Origin: Nonomuraea endophytica
GTDB taxonomy: Bacteria; Actinomycetota; Actinomycetes; Streptosporangiales; Streptosporangiaceae
Assembly (NCBI RefSeq): GCF_014203235.1
Contig: NZ_JACHIN010000012.1
Location: forward strand, 62,001 to 126,000
Length of the DNA: 64,000 nt
Direction: 5' to 3'
In this document: positions 9,014-17,936 of the stretch, piece by piece
Position numbering within the stretch: position 1 is the stretch's first letter
Layout of the letters: the number at the start of each line of letters is the position of its first letter
Notes under the pieces: model-generated
Told to the model about the DNA's origin: nothing
The model's input: the letters and a program-made list of their open reading frames with translations, nothing else
The model's database searches: none
Translations under genes and position numbers: made by a program

Positions 9014-9630
9014 TCCGCCTCCTCATCGTCGACGACCACCCCATCGTCCGCGACGGCCTGCGCGCCGCCTTCGAAGCCGAACCCGACATCCACGTCGCCG
9101 GCGAAGCCGCCAACGGCCGCGAGGGCATCGACCGCGCCGCCGTACTCGATGTCGACATCGTCCTCATGGACCTGCGCATGCCCGAAATGGACGGCGTCAG
9201 CGCCATCACCGCCCTGCGCCGCTCCCACCCCCACATCAAGACCCTCGTCCTGACCACCTTCGACGGCGACTCCGACGTCCTGCCCGCCATCGAAGCCGGC
9301 GCCACCGGCTACCTCCTCAAAGACGCCCCCACCGACGAACTCCTGCGCGCGGTCCGCGCCGCCGCCGCGGGCGAGCCGGTCCTGTCACCCTCGGTCGCCG
9401 GCCGTCTGATGGGCCAGGTACGCCGACCGGTCAAGGCCGCCCTCACCGACCGCGAACTCCAAGTCCTCGCCCTCGTCGCCGATGGCGCCTCCAACCGCCA
9501 GGCGGCCGCCAAACTCTTCATCAGCGAGGCCAGCATCAAGACCCACCTGCTGCACATCTACGACAAACTCGGCGTCCGCGACCGCGCCGCCGCCGTCGGC
9601 GAGGGGTACCGGCGCGGCCTGCTCAAATAG
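9010..9630 (+). CDS. Response regulator, NarL/LuxR-type
   Basis: A 206-aa partner of the upstream kinase (GTG start inside the kinase stop region). The receiver domain has acidic pair VDDHP, phospho-acceptor Asp54 (VLMDLRMPEMDG), switch threonine (VLTTFD) and lysine (LLKDAP). The C-terminal LuxR helix-turn-helix spans about residues 140-203 (LTDRELQVLALVADG, EASIKTHLLHIYDKLGV). As in many kinase-regulator-ABC loci, it probably controls the linked transporter. It ends 20 nt from the convergent hydrolase gene; a 12-bp palindrome (9631-9642) is the only hairpin between them. Confidence 0.94.
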   Translation: MIRLLIVDDHPIVRDGLRAAFEAEPDIHVAGEAANGREGIDRAAVLDVDIVLMDLRMPEMDGVSAITALRRSHPHIKTLVLTTFDGDSDVLPAIEAGATGYLLKDAPTDELLRAVRAAAAGEPVLSPSVAGRLMGQVRRPVKAALTDRELQVLALVADGASNRQAAAKLFISEASIKTHLLHIYDKLGVRDRAAAVGEGYRRGLLK

Positions 9631-9650
9631 CGCACATGTGCGTACGCGGC

Positions 9651-10775
9651 TCAGCCCGCGAGAGCCGTCTGGGCGAGCTTGAACAGCAGCTCCCAGCTCT
9701 TGGCCTCGGTGTTGGTGTGGAAGGCGACCGCGCGCTCGCCGTCGGGCGTGGCCAGGGCGCCGAACATGTGCCCCCAGTAGCTGCCCGCCACACCACGCAC
9801 GGTGACCCCGCCGGTCATCGCCGGGTCGAGCTCGAAGGAACCGAGCCCGTAGCGGGTGTGCGGCAGCCAGTTGGCGCCCTCGGTGGAGACCGTGGTCCAC
9901 ATCTTGCGGTACTGCGCGGACGGCAACAGGGAGCCACTGGCCACCGCGCTGATGACCCGGAGCATGTCACCGGTGGTCGAGACGATGTTGCCGGGCTCCC
10001 AGGACGTGTCGAACTCGGTGACGTCGAGCGGAGCGAGTCCGGGCTCCTCGACCATCGACTCCCAGTTCTCCGGCGTGACGTCCGCGGGGTCGACGCCGTC
10101 CTTGTAGAACTGGGTCGAGTACGCGCGCGGGTGCGGGCCGGGGAAAGTGGTTTCCCCCTCGGGCCGCACATAGGTGGAGCTCAGGCCGAGCGGCCGGAAG
10201 ACCGTGCGCTCGACTTCCTGGGCGTAGGTGTTGCCGGTGACCTTCTCGATGAGCGCCACGGCCACGGCGAAGCCGCCGTTGGAGTAGACGAAGCGCTCAC
10301 CCGGCCGGCCGACCGGCGGCTGGGAGACCGCCAGCCGCAGCAGATCCTGCTGGCTCCAGGCGTCGAAGCGGTGCTGGGTGAACGTGGCCCGGCTCGTGTA
10401 TCTGGCCACCAGCTCCGGCGCCAGGCCCGTGGAGAACAGGCCCCCGGTGTTGCTGAGCAGATGCCTGATGCTGATCTCGGTACCGTCATAGCCGCCGGTG
10501 TCCAGCACGCCGGGCAGCCACTTGCCGATCGGGTCCTCGATGTCCAGCCTGCCCTCGGCCTCCAGGGTGAGGATCACGGTGGCGATGAAGGCCTTGTCGC
10601 CGCTGCCGATCGGCACCAGTTCCCCCGGCACCCGCTTGGCGCCGCTCGTCAGGTCTGCCACCCCGGCGGTGCCGAACCAGGTGGACCCGTCGGCGTTCTT
10701 CACCTCGGCGACGATGCCAGGAATGTCCACCTCGGAGACGGCCCATTCGAGCACCTGCTGCGTCTTGTCGTACAT
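9651..10775 (-). CDS. Serine hydrolase of the class C beta-lactamase/DD-peptidase fold
   Basis: A beta-lactamase-family hydrolase with the SxxK motif SGDK and the YxN motif YSN; the third motif is a weak match in the GHMFG region. No signal peptide is visible, unlike true class C beta-lactamases, which fits the esterase/peptidase members of the family. The open frame extends to 10838, but I choose ATG 10775 (374 aa) because AAAGG lies 6 nt before it. In this numbering SxxK starts at Ser58 and YSN at Tyr164. Substrate unknown. Confidence 0.85.
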   Translation of the reverse strand: MYDKTQQVLEWAVSEVDIPGIVAEVKNADGSTWFGTAGVADLTSGAKRVPGELVPIGSGDKAFIATVILTLEAEGRLDIEDPIGKWLPGVLDTGGYDGTEISIRHLLSNTGGLFSTGLAPELVARYTSRATFTQHRFDAWSQQDLLRLAVSQPPVGRPGERFVYSNGGFAVAVALIEKVTGNTYAQEVERTVFRPLGLSSTYVRPEGETTFPGPHPRAYSTQFYKDGVDPADVTPENWESMVEEPGLAPLDVTEFDTSWEPGNIVSTTGDMLRVISAVASGSLLPSAQYRKMWTTVSTEGANWLPHTRYGLGSFELDPAMTGGVTVRGVAGSYWGHMFGALATPDGERAVAFHTNTEAKSWELLFKLAQTALAG

Positions 10776-10919
10776 GTCACGCCTTTCGCCCATCCATCGT
10801 TTGACGTCCTCCACGATGCGGGCCGGCGGTGACAGCACTCTTACAGCGCTACGACAGACAGCACCCAGCCTGTCAGCAGCACCCGCCCGGCGCTTTTCCG
10901 CGCCACCCGCACACCGGGG

Positions 10920-12071
10920 TCACGATCGGGGTTGCCTCAGGAGTGGGGCGAAGGCTTTTTCGGCGGCGCCCACGAGGGTGGCATGGTGAAGGGCGCCTGG
11001 GATGATGGCGATCCGGGCGGTGCGGGCGACGGCCGAGGACGCCATCAGCCCGTCGTGTACGAGGTCGGCGGCGGCCCGATACAGGTGGGCCAGGAAGCCC
11101 ATGAGCACCACGCGCTCCGGGGCGAGGGTGTTGACGAGGCTGGTCAATCCCGTCACCAGATGGCCGGCGGTGAGGCGGATCGCCTCTTGTGCGGTACGGT
11201 CACCGGCCGTGGCGGCATCGAAGATCTCGGTGACGGCGTCTTGGGGGCGCCGATCGGCGGCACGTAGCAGGGCACGCGAGTCGGCGTACATTTCCAGGCA
11301 GCCGCGCGCACCGCACGGGCACTGCAGGCCCCCTGGCTCGACGATGATGTGGCCGGCGTCCAGGGCGTGGCCGCCTCCGGTGAGCGGTGTGCCCGCGTCG
11401 ATGAACCCGCCGCCGATGCCGATGCGCTCGCTGCTCAGGGCCAGCATGGTTACGGCGTCGCGGCCGGCCCCGTATCGGAACTCGGCCAGGGCGGCCAGCG
11501 TGGCGGCCCGCCCCACGGCGATGGGGGCGTCGATCGGCGACATGCTGGCCAGTCGCTGTGCTAGTGGCACGTCGTTCCAGCCCAGGTGCAAGGCGGATCG
11601 CACGAAGCCATCGGATTCCCTGATGAAGCCCGGCATGGCCACGCATACTCCGACGCATCGCCGCTCGGTCCGCCCTGCCGTATCGGCGATGGCGTCCGCC
11701 AGCGCCGGTATGAGGGTGGCGGGGTCCGTCGCGGAGCCGTCCAGAACGCGAACGTGACTGATCTGGCGATCCAGGCCGACGAGGCCGACCGTCAGCCGGT
11801 CCGCGGTCAACTGGACGGCGATGGCCACGGGCCCGTCGGGATTTACCTCGACGACGGGTGACGGCCTGCCGCGTCCGGTCGGGGCGCCGGAGGGGTCACT
11901 GATGCGGACCAGGCCCATCGCCGTCAGGTCGCCCAAGGCGTTGCCCACGGCACTCGCGGCCAGGCCGAGTTCAGCCGTGACGGCCGAGCGGGTCAGCGGG
12001 CCATGTCGATGCAGCAGCGTAAGGACGCGTCCTGCCGCCGACCCGGCGTCCGGCACATCGATCGCAGCCAA
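10920..12071 (-). CDS. ROK-family transcriptional regulator (NagC/XylR type)
   Basis: A 383-aa regulator: winged helix-turn-helix in residues 10-58, then a sugar-kinase-like ROK domain. The zinc motif is complete (His241, Cys251, Cys253, Cys258 in CPCGARGC). The usual catalytic Asp-Asn pair of ROK kinases is absent (VGRAATLAAL), so it should bind sugar without phosphorylating it. The start codon is TTG, with GAGGA 3 nt upstream. It is divergent from nagA across a 23-bp AT-rich palindrome, so it very likely represses nagA and itself in response to an amino-sugar ligand. Confidence 0.9.
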   Translation of the reverse strand: MAAIDVPDAGSAAGRVLTLLHRHGPLTRSAVTAELGLAASAVGNALGDLTAMGLVRISDPSGAPTGRGRPSPVVEVNPDGPVAIAVQLTADRLTVGLVGLDRQISHVRVLDGSATDPATLIPALADAIADTAGRTERRCVGVCVAMPGFIRESDGFVRSALHLGWNDVPLAQRLASMSPIDAPIAVGRAATLAALAEFRYGAGRDAVTMLALSSERIGIGGGFIDAGTPLTGGGHALDAGHIIVEPGGLQCPCGARGCLEMYADSRALLRAADRRPQDAVTEIFDAATAGDRTAQEAIRLTAGHLVTGLTSLVNTLAPERVVLMGFLAHLYRAAADLVHDGLMASSAVARTARIAIIPGALHHATLVGAAEKAFAPLLRQPRS

Positions 12072-12093
12072 GGGTCCTCGTCTCCGTGTTAGG

Positions 12094-12116
12094 TTATTTT
12101 CTCATTGAGAAAATAA
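12094..12116. promoter_or_regulatory. 23-bp perfect palindromic operator between ROK regulator and nagA
   Basis: Arms TTATTTTCTCA and TGAGAAAATAA flank a single central T. It is the only AT-rich patch in the region, lies 22 bp from the ROK start and 19 bp from the nagA start, and its length and symmetry match NagC/ROK-type operators. Confidence 0.85.
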
Positions 12117-12135
12117 TACAGGGAAAGGGAGCCTG

Positions 12136-13326
12136 ATGGTCATGATCCTCGCCAACGCCCGAGTGGTGACACCCGATCGGGTCCTGGATCCCGGCTGGGT
12201 CGCGCTGGACGGTCACCGGATCCTGGCCGTGGGAGCCGGGGAGCCGCCCCGGTCGGCCGACGCCGAGGTTCACGATCTCGGAGCGGACTACGTGTTGCCC
12301 GGGTTCGTGGATCTGCACATGCACGGCGGCGACGGCGCTCAGGTCACCACGGAGGATCCACAGGAGATCCTGCGCGCGATCGCGTTTCACCGCCGGCACG
12401 GAACCACGCGGACACTGGCCAGCCTTGTGACCTCACCGGTCGAGGAGATGGCGGCCGCGGCCCGTACGGTGGCCGACCTCATGCGCTCATCCGACCCGCT
12501 GCACCGGTCGATCGCCGGAATCCACCTCGAAGGGCCGTTTCTCAACCCGAACCACCGGGGCGCCCATCACAACGACTACGTCCTCGCCCCGGACGTCAAC
12601 GCGTTGCGGCACCTGCTCGCCAGCGGCGGCGGCGCCGTACGCACCGTGACCCTCGCCCCCGAGCTGGACGGTGGGATGGATCTCGTCCGCGAGGTCGTCG
12701 CCGCCGGCGCGGTCGTGGCGGTGGGGCACACCGACGCCAGCTACGACGAAGCACACCAGGCGTTCGAGGCCGGCGCCAGCATGGCGACCCATCTGTTCAA
12801 CGCCATGCGACCGTTCCACCATCGGGAGCCGGGGCCCGCCGGCGCCGCGCTCACCCACGACAACGTGACCTGCGAGCTCATCAACGACGGTGTTCACCTG
12901 CACAGCGCGACCACGCGTCTCGCGTTCGCCGCCGCCGGGGCCGACCGCATCGCGCTGGTCACCGATGCGACTCCGGCGGCGGGGGTGAACGACGGGCGGT
13001 TCAACCTGGGCCCGTTGCCCGTGCTCGCCCGGGACGGCAAGGTCACGTTGCTCGACGGGGTCACCAACGCGGGCAGTACCCTCACGATGGACCGAGCGGT
13101 ACGGCACGCCGTGCGGTGCGTCGGAATCCCCATCACCCAAGCCGTCATCGCCGCCGCCACCACGCCCGCGCGCATGCTCGGGCTGGCAGAACAGACCGGG
13201 AGCATCGAGGCCGGGAAGGACGCCGACCTGGTCGTTCTCACGGACGACCTGCGGGTACGCACGGTCATCGCTCACGGCGCGGTCGTGCACGGAGCACTGA
13301 CAACGAAGGCGGACCTCGCCCGGTAG
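12136..13326 (+). CDS. nagA: N-acetylglucosamine-6-phosphate deacetylase
   Basis: A 396-aa amidohydrolase that converts GlcNAc-6-phosphate to glucosamine-6-phosphate and acetate in the cytoplasm. Visible metal and catalytic residues are His61/His63 (DLHMHGG), Glu132 (HLEGPF), His198 (VGHTDA), His219 (THLFNAM) and the general base Asp277 (LVTDA). Length fits the family. GGGAAAGGGAG precedes the ATG. It stands alone after the operator, without a visible nagB, so the deaminase must be elsewhere. Confidence 0.95.
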   Translation: MVMILANARVVTPDRVLDPGWVALDGHRILAVGAGEPPRSADAEVHDLGADYVLPGFVDLHMHGGDGAQVTTEDPQEILRAIAFHRRHGTTRTLASLVTSPVEEMAAAARTVADLMRSSDPLHRSIAGIHLEGPFLNPNHRGAHHNDYVLAPDVNALRHLLASGGGAVRTVTLAPELDGGMDLVREVVAAGAVVAVGHTDASYDEAHQAFEAGASMATHLFNAMRPFHHREPGPAGAALTHDNVTCELINDGVHLHSATTRLAFAAAGADRIALVTDATPAAGVNDGRFNLGPLPVLARDGKVTLLDGVTNAGSTLTMDRAVRHAVRCVGIPITQAVIAAATTPARMLGLAEQTGSIEAGKDADLVVLTDDLRVRTVIAHGAVVHGALTTKADLAR

Positions 13327-13454
13327 CGACCAGGTCAGGTGGGTCCTTGTGCGCCTGCACATCTACGGGGCCGCAGAGGGATGCGCCGGAATCTGGACCC
13401 TGGCAGCGGCCCGGCGCACGATCTCCTCAATCCAACAGCGGATCGGAGGAGATC

Positions 13455-14444
13455 GTGAGATCACGAAGGTGGGCTGCCGTGGCGGTGGTGCTGCTGGGGA
13501 TGGCGGTCCCGAATGCGGCGCGCATCCCGGCCGGGCAACTGGGTGGTCCCGGGCCGTGTACGGCGGCGGCGCCGGTCATCGCCGGCAATCCAGCCGCATC
13601 GGGCCAGAAGGTGTACGTCTACCAGCCAACCGGCTCCGGCCAGCCCAGAATCGGCGGCACATGCGGTGACTCCTCCAGGCCCGTCGCCTTCTGGACCCAC
13701 GCCTACGGCGGCAACCCGGGACCCGCGACCTTCATCGACAACCTGGTGTCGAACGGCTTCATCGTCATCGCCTCCGGCTACGCCAGCCTCGACAGCGCGG
13801 CGTACGCGAAGCGATACGCGACCAACGACGCGGGCAACGCGTTGGGCACCACGCTCACGAACAGGGCGGACCTGACCAGGGTCGGCTTCTTCGGCCACTC
13901 CCAAGGCGGCGGGATGAGCCCGGGCATCCTGCTCCGCGGCGTCGCCCGCGGCTGGGGCGCGAACGCGTTGTGGCTGGCGATGTTCGCACCGGCCGGGATG
14001 GAGGGCGTCGGAACCGCGCCCGCGATCGATCTGCCCGCCCATACCCGGGTGCTGGTGACGACCTACTCCGAGGACTACGTGGTCGACAGCCGCATCGGCA
14101 TCGAGGCGTGGACCGCCTTCGACGTGCCGGCCGCGAGCAAGGAGTATCTCCTGGTCCGCTCCAGCGACACGCTCAAGGCCGAGCACTTCACGTTCGGCGC
14201 CGACAACGCGCTCGGCTGGTACGGCACCCATCGGAACACGCAGGCATTGGCCGAGTGCGCCATCCTCGGCAGCGGCTGTGCCGCCGACAACACGTACATG
14301 GGCAGCACGCCGAACGGCGTCGCGGTCAAGCCGGCGCTGTCCAGCAGGAACGCTCCGCCGACCGACGTCGACGCCTGGCCAGGCCTGGTGAGCTGCACCG
14401 ACGCGAGCTACCCCCGGCGCGTCTACTGCGTCGCCGGGGACTGA
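13455..14444 (+). CDS. Secreted alpha/beta hydrolase (lipase/cutinase-like)
   Basis: Start chosen at GTG 13455 because GGAGGA lies just upstream and a signal peptide follows directly (VRSRRWAAVAVVLLGMAVP). The 329-aa product has an alpha/beta hydrolase core with nucleophile GHSQGGG and oxyanion-side HAYGGNPG. Several cysteines (GTCGD, AECAILGSGCAAD, SCTDASY..VYC) suggest disulfides, as expected for an exported enzyme. It resembles actinomycete chlorophyllase/lipase-like secreted hydrolases. It is 3 nt from the carboxylesterase gene, so the two are co-transcribed. Confidence 0.82.
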   Translation: MRSRRWAAVAVVLLGMAVPNAARIPAGQLGGPGPCTAAAPVIAGNPAASGQKVYVYQPTGSGQPRIGGTCGDSSRPVAFWTHAYGGNPGPATFIDNLVSNGFIVIASGYASLDSAAYAKRYATNDAGNALGTTLTNRADLTRVGFFGHSQGGGMSPGILLRGVARGWGANALWLAMFAPAGMEGVGTAPAIDLPAHTRVLVTTYSEDYVVDSRIGIEAWTAFDVPAASKEYLLVRSSDTLKAEHFTFGADNALGWYGTHRNTQALAECAILGSGCAADNTYMGSTPNGVAVKPALSSRNAPPTDVDAWPGLVSCTDASYPRRVYCVAGD

Positions 14445-14447
14445 AGC

Positions 14448-15839
14448 GTGGATGTGATCATCCGTCAGGGCAAGGTCCGGGGCAGATCGTACGACGGAGT
14501 CACGGCGTTCCTCGGCATCCCGTACGCCGAGCCGCCCACCGGCGCGAACCGATTCCGGGCACCGGTTCCGGCTCGTGGCTGGGATGGAGTCCGGGACGCA
14601 CTGGAGTTCGGCCCGACCGCCCCCCAACGCCCCTATCCCGAGCCGATCGCCCGCTTCCTCCCCGACGACCCCATAGAGGGCGAGGGATGCCTCAACCTCA
14701 ACGTCTGGACCCCTTCACCGGTCGGATCCCGGCCGGTCATGGTGTGGATCCACGGCGGCGCGTTCCGCAACGGCTCGTCCGCACGGTCCATGTTCGACGG
14801 CCGCGCGTTCGCCCGCGACGACGTCGTCCTGGTCTCGCTGAACTACCGGCTCGGGGTGGACGGCTTCGGGTTCTTCCCCGACGTACCCGCGAATCGTGGT
14901 CTGCTCGATCAGATCACCGCGCTGGAGTGGGTGCGCGACAACATCACCGCCTTCGGCGGGGACCCGGGCAACGTCACGGTGTTCGGCGAGTCGGCCGGAA
15001 GCATCAGCGTGGCCGCGCTGATGGACATCGATCGCGCCCGCGGCCTGTTCCAGCGGGCGATCATGCAGAGTGCCGCACCGGCGGCGGTGCCGCCCGAACG
15101 TGGTGGGGAGATCGTCCGGCGGGTCGCCAGGAAGCTGGGCGTCGCGCCGACGGCTGCGGCCTTCTCGGCCGTCCCCGTCGACCGGGTGCTGGACGCGCAG
15201 GAGAGGGTGAACGGGCTGGCCGGGCCCGGTTTTCACGTGGTGGTCGACGGCGAGCTGGTCCGGCGGCAGCCGGTCCCCGACCCGCGCGTCAGTCTCATGC
15301 TCGGCGCGACGAGCGAGGAGTACCGGCTCTGGTTCGTGCCGACCGGGCGGGTCGACTCGATGGGCCCGGTCATGCTCAGGCTGGCCATGCGCAGGATGAA
15401 GATCAGAGGCTCGATCCTGCCCGCCTATCGGGCGAACCGTCCGCAGGCGACACCCGGCGAGTTGCTGGGCGCCATGGTCACCGATCAGCTCCTCCGTGTC
15501 CCGCTGCAGAGTCTGGCCGACACGCGGCCCGCGAATACCTGGATGTATGAGTTCGCCTGGCGGTCGCCGGTGGAGCGGCTTGGCGCGGCTCATGTCATGG
15601 AGGTTCCGTTCGTCTTCGACACGCTTCACACGGACGGCGCCCGGCGGCTGGCCGGCACCGGTGCTCCGCAGCCGCTCGCCGACAGGATGCACGCGGCCTG
15701 GGTCAGGTTCGCCAGGACGGGCGATCCGGGCTGGCCGTCGTGGGATGCGGACAAACGGCCCGTGATGGTCTTCGACCACCCGGTGTCCTGCGTCGTCCAC
15801 GACCCGCGTGGCGACGAACGCCGCCGCTGGTTGAGCTGA
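14448..15839 (+). CDS. Type B carboxylesterase
   Basis: A 463-aa esterase of the cholinesterase/carboxylesterase B family. Family landmarks in order: FLGIPYAEPPTG, CLNLNVWTP, the oxyanion HGGAFRNGS, NYRLG, and nucleophile Ser182 in GESAGS; EEYR contributes the acid and MEVPFVFD the late conserved region. No signal peptide. It starts with GTG 3 nt after the secreted hydrolase. Slightly short for the family (about 500), mostly through a compact C-terminal half. Substrate unknown. Confidence 0.9.
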   Translation: MDVIIRQGKVRGRSYDGVTAFLGIPYAEPPTGANRFRAPVPARGWDGVRDALEFGPTAPQRPYPEPIARFLPDDPIEGEGCLNLNVWTPSPVGSRPVMVWIHGGAFRNGSSARSMFDGRAFARDDVVLVSLNYRLGVDGFGFFPDVPANRGLLDQITALEWVRDNITAFGGDPGNVTVFGESAGSISVAALMDIDRARGLFQRAIMQSAAPAAVPPERGGEIVRRVARKLGVAPTAAAFSAVPVDRVLDAQERVNGLAGPGFHVVVDGELVRRQPVPDPRVSLMLGATSEEYRLWFVPTGRVDSMGPVMLRLAMRRMKIRGSILPAYRANRPQATPGELLGAMVTDQLLRVPLQSLADTRPANTWMYEFAWRSPVERLGAAHVMEVPFVFDTLHTDGARRLAGTGAPQPLADRMHAAWVRFARTGDPGWPSWDADKRPVMVFDHPVSCVVHDPRGDERRRWLS

Positions 15840-15890
15840 CGACATGCTGCTGGCCGTACCGTGCATGACCCTCAAACGGGAGCCGCACCA

Positions 15891-17927
15891 GTGATCTCCT
15901 TCGACGCCGGGCGCGGCCTGTGGCTGCTCTCCACCCCGGCGACCTCCTACGCCTTCCGTCTGGCGCCCGGCGACGCGCCGCAGCACGTCCATTGGGGTGT
16001 ACGGCTGCCGCCCGGCCAAGCCGCCCAGGTGGCGGAGCTGCTGCCGGAGCCGCTGCGTTTCCTGGACAGGGGAGCGGACGAGGAGATCGTCGTGGACGGG
16101 GGAGACCGGTATGCCGTCCCCTCGCTGCAGGTGCGCTTCGCCGACGGCGCGCGGGCGCTGGAGTGGCACTACGCCGGTCACCGGATCGACGGCGGGCAGC
16201 TGGACGTGCGTTTCGAGGACCGGGGGCTGGAGATCACGCTGGGGTACCGGGTGCGCGACGACACCGATGTCATCGAGCGCCGGCTTTCCCTGCGCAACAC
16301 CGGCCACGAGCCCGTCACCCTGCTGCGCTGTGACTCGGCGAGCTGGACGCTGCCGCCGCGCGAGGACTACCGGGTCAGCCACGTCGCCGGGGACTGGGGG
16401 GAGGAGTTCCAGCTCGCGCGCTTCGCCGTACCGCGTGGCGAGACCGTGTTCGCCAGCCGGCGCGGGATCACCAGCGCCCAGGCCAACCCGTGGGTGATGA
16501 TCGACGAGGGAGCCGCCACGGAGGAACACGGCGAGGTGTGGAGCACCGCCCTGGCCTGGAGCGGGAGCTGGCGGATCACGCTGCGTCGCACGCTCAGCGG
16601 GCCGGTCTCGGTCACCGGCGGGTTCGGGCAGGACGGCCTGAGCTGGGAACTGGCCCCGGGCGAGGAGTGGCGGACCCCGGTGTTCGCCGGGCTGTACTCC
16701 ACCGGCGGATTCGGCGCGACCAGCCGGGCCTGGCACGACTACGCGGTGAAGCACGTGCTGCCAAACCCGGAGGAACTGCGGCCCATCGTCTACAACTCCT
16801 GGGAGGCGACCGGGTTCGAGGTCACCTCGGCGGGGCAGCGGCGGCTGGCCGGGCTGGCGGCGGAGCTGGGCGCCGAGCTGTTCGTGGTGGACGACGGCTG
16901 GTTCGGGGCGCGCGACAACGAGCACGCGGGGCTGGGCGACTGGAACGTCAACCGGCGGAAGTTCCCCAACGGACTGAACGAGCTGATCGACGAGGTCCAC
17001 CGGCTGGGCATGCGGTTCGGGATCTGGGTCGAGCCGGAGATGGTCAACCCCGACAGCGATCTGTACCGAGCCCACCCCGACTGGATCGTCCACATGCCGG
17101 GCCGTATCCGGACCCTGAGGCGCGGCCAGCACGTGCTCGACTTCAGCAGGCCCGACGTGGCCGCCTGGGCGCACGAGTGGCTGGACCGGCTGGTCAGCGA
17201 CCACGCGATCGACTACCTCAAGTGGGACATGAACCGGCCCTTCACCGAGGCCGCGGCACCGGTCCACGCCGGGCACGTCACCGCCGTCTACGCCCTGCTC
17301 GACCGGCTCCGGGCCGACCACCCTCACCTGCGCGTCCAGGACTGCTGCAGCGGCGGCGGCCGGGCCGACCTCGGCATGCTGGCCCGCACCGACGAGGTCT
17401 GGACCTCCGACAACACCGACGCCCTCGACCGGATCGGCATCCAGCACGGCTACAGCCAGCTCTACCCGGCGCGGACCATGGGCGCCTGGGTCACCGACGA
17501 GCTGAACCCGATCACCCGCCGGAGGATCCCGCTGCGCTTCCGCTTCCACGTCGCCATGGCCGGCGTGCTCGGGCTGGGCGGCGACCTGATCGCCTGGAGC
17601 CCCGAGGACCTCGCCGAAGCCGCCCGGCTGGTGGCCGACTACAAGCGGATCCGGCCGGTCGTCCAGCACGGCGCGCTCCACCGGCTGCGCGGCGGCGTGC
17701 AATACACGCTGGGCGACGAAGTGGTCGTCCTGGCCTTCCGGCCGCAGGTGCGCCGGTTCGGCGACCCGTCACCCCGGATCCGGCTGGCCCGCCTCGACCC
17801 GGACGCGTCCTACAGATCCACACGTCAGGAGTACGGCGGGGCCGTCCTCACCAGCCATGGCCTGCCGCTGGAGCCGATCCACGGCGAGTACGCGAGCTGG
17901 CTCGTCCACCTTGTGCGCGCCCCGTAA
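15891..17927 (+). CDS. Alpha-galactosidase, glycoside hydrolase family 36
   Basis: A 678-aa cytoplasmic GH36 enzyme that removes terminal alpha-galactosyl residues. The N-terminal beta-sandwich is followed by the TIM barrel with YNSWEATGF, VVDDGWF, GIWVEPEMV, nucleophile Asp446 (YLKWDMNRPF) and acid/base Asp507 (TSDNTD) after the CCSGGGR loop. An open frame starts at GTG 15861, but GTG 15891 has GGGAG 8 nt upstream and gives the normal N-terminus, so I use it. No sugar transporter is adjacent; a PucR regulator starts 9 nt after the stop. Confidence 0.93.
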   Translation: MISFDAGRGLWLLSTPATSYAFRLAPGDAPQHVHWGVRLPPGQAAQVAELLPEPLRFLDRGADEEIVVDGGDRYAVPSLQVRFADGARALEWHYAGHRIDGGQLDVRFEDRGLEITLGYRVRDDTDVIERRLSLRNTGHEPVTLLRCDSASWTLPPREDYRVSHVAGDWGEEFQLARFAVPRGETVFASRRGITSAQANPWVMIDEGAATEEHGEVWSTALAWSGSWRITLRRTLSGPVSVTGGFGQDGLSWELAPGEEWRTPVFAGLYSTGGFGATSRAWHDYAVKHVLPNPEELRPIVYNSWEATGFEVTSAGQRRLAGLAAELGAELFVVDDGWFGARDNEHAGLGDWNVNRRKFPNGLNELIDEVHRLGMRFGIWVEPEMVNPDSDLYRAHPDWIVHMPGRIRTLRRGQHVLDFSRPDVAAWAHEWLDRLVSDHAIDYLKWDMNRPFTEAAAPVHAGHVTAVYALLDRLRADHPHLRVQDCCSGGGRADLGMLARTDEVWTSDNTDALDRIGIQHGYSQLYPARTMGAWVTDELNPITRRRIPLRFRFHVAMAGVLGLGGDLIAWSPEDLAEAARLVADYKRIRPVVQHGALHRLRGGVQYTLGDEVVVLAFRPQVRRFGDPSPRIRLARLDPDASYRSTRQEYGGAVLTSHGLPLEPIHGEYASWLVHLVRAP

Positions 17928-17936
17928 ACTCCCCGC

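Noticed and set aside
14715..17702. 995-codon open frame on the reverse strand
   Set aside because: Shadow of the carboxylesterase and alpha-galactosidase genes; no recognisable motif and biased composition.
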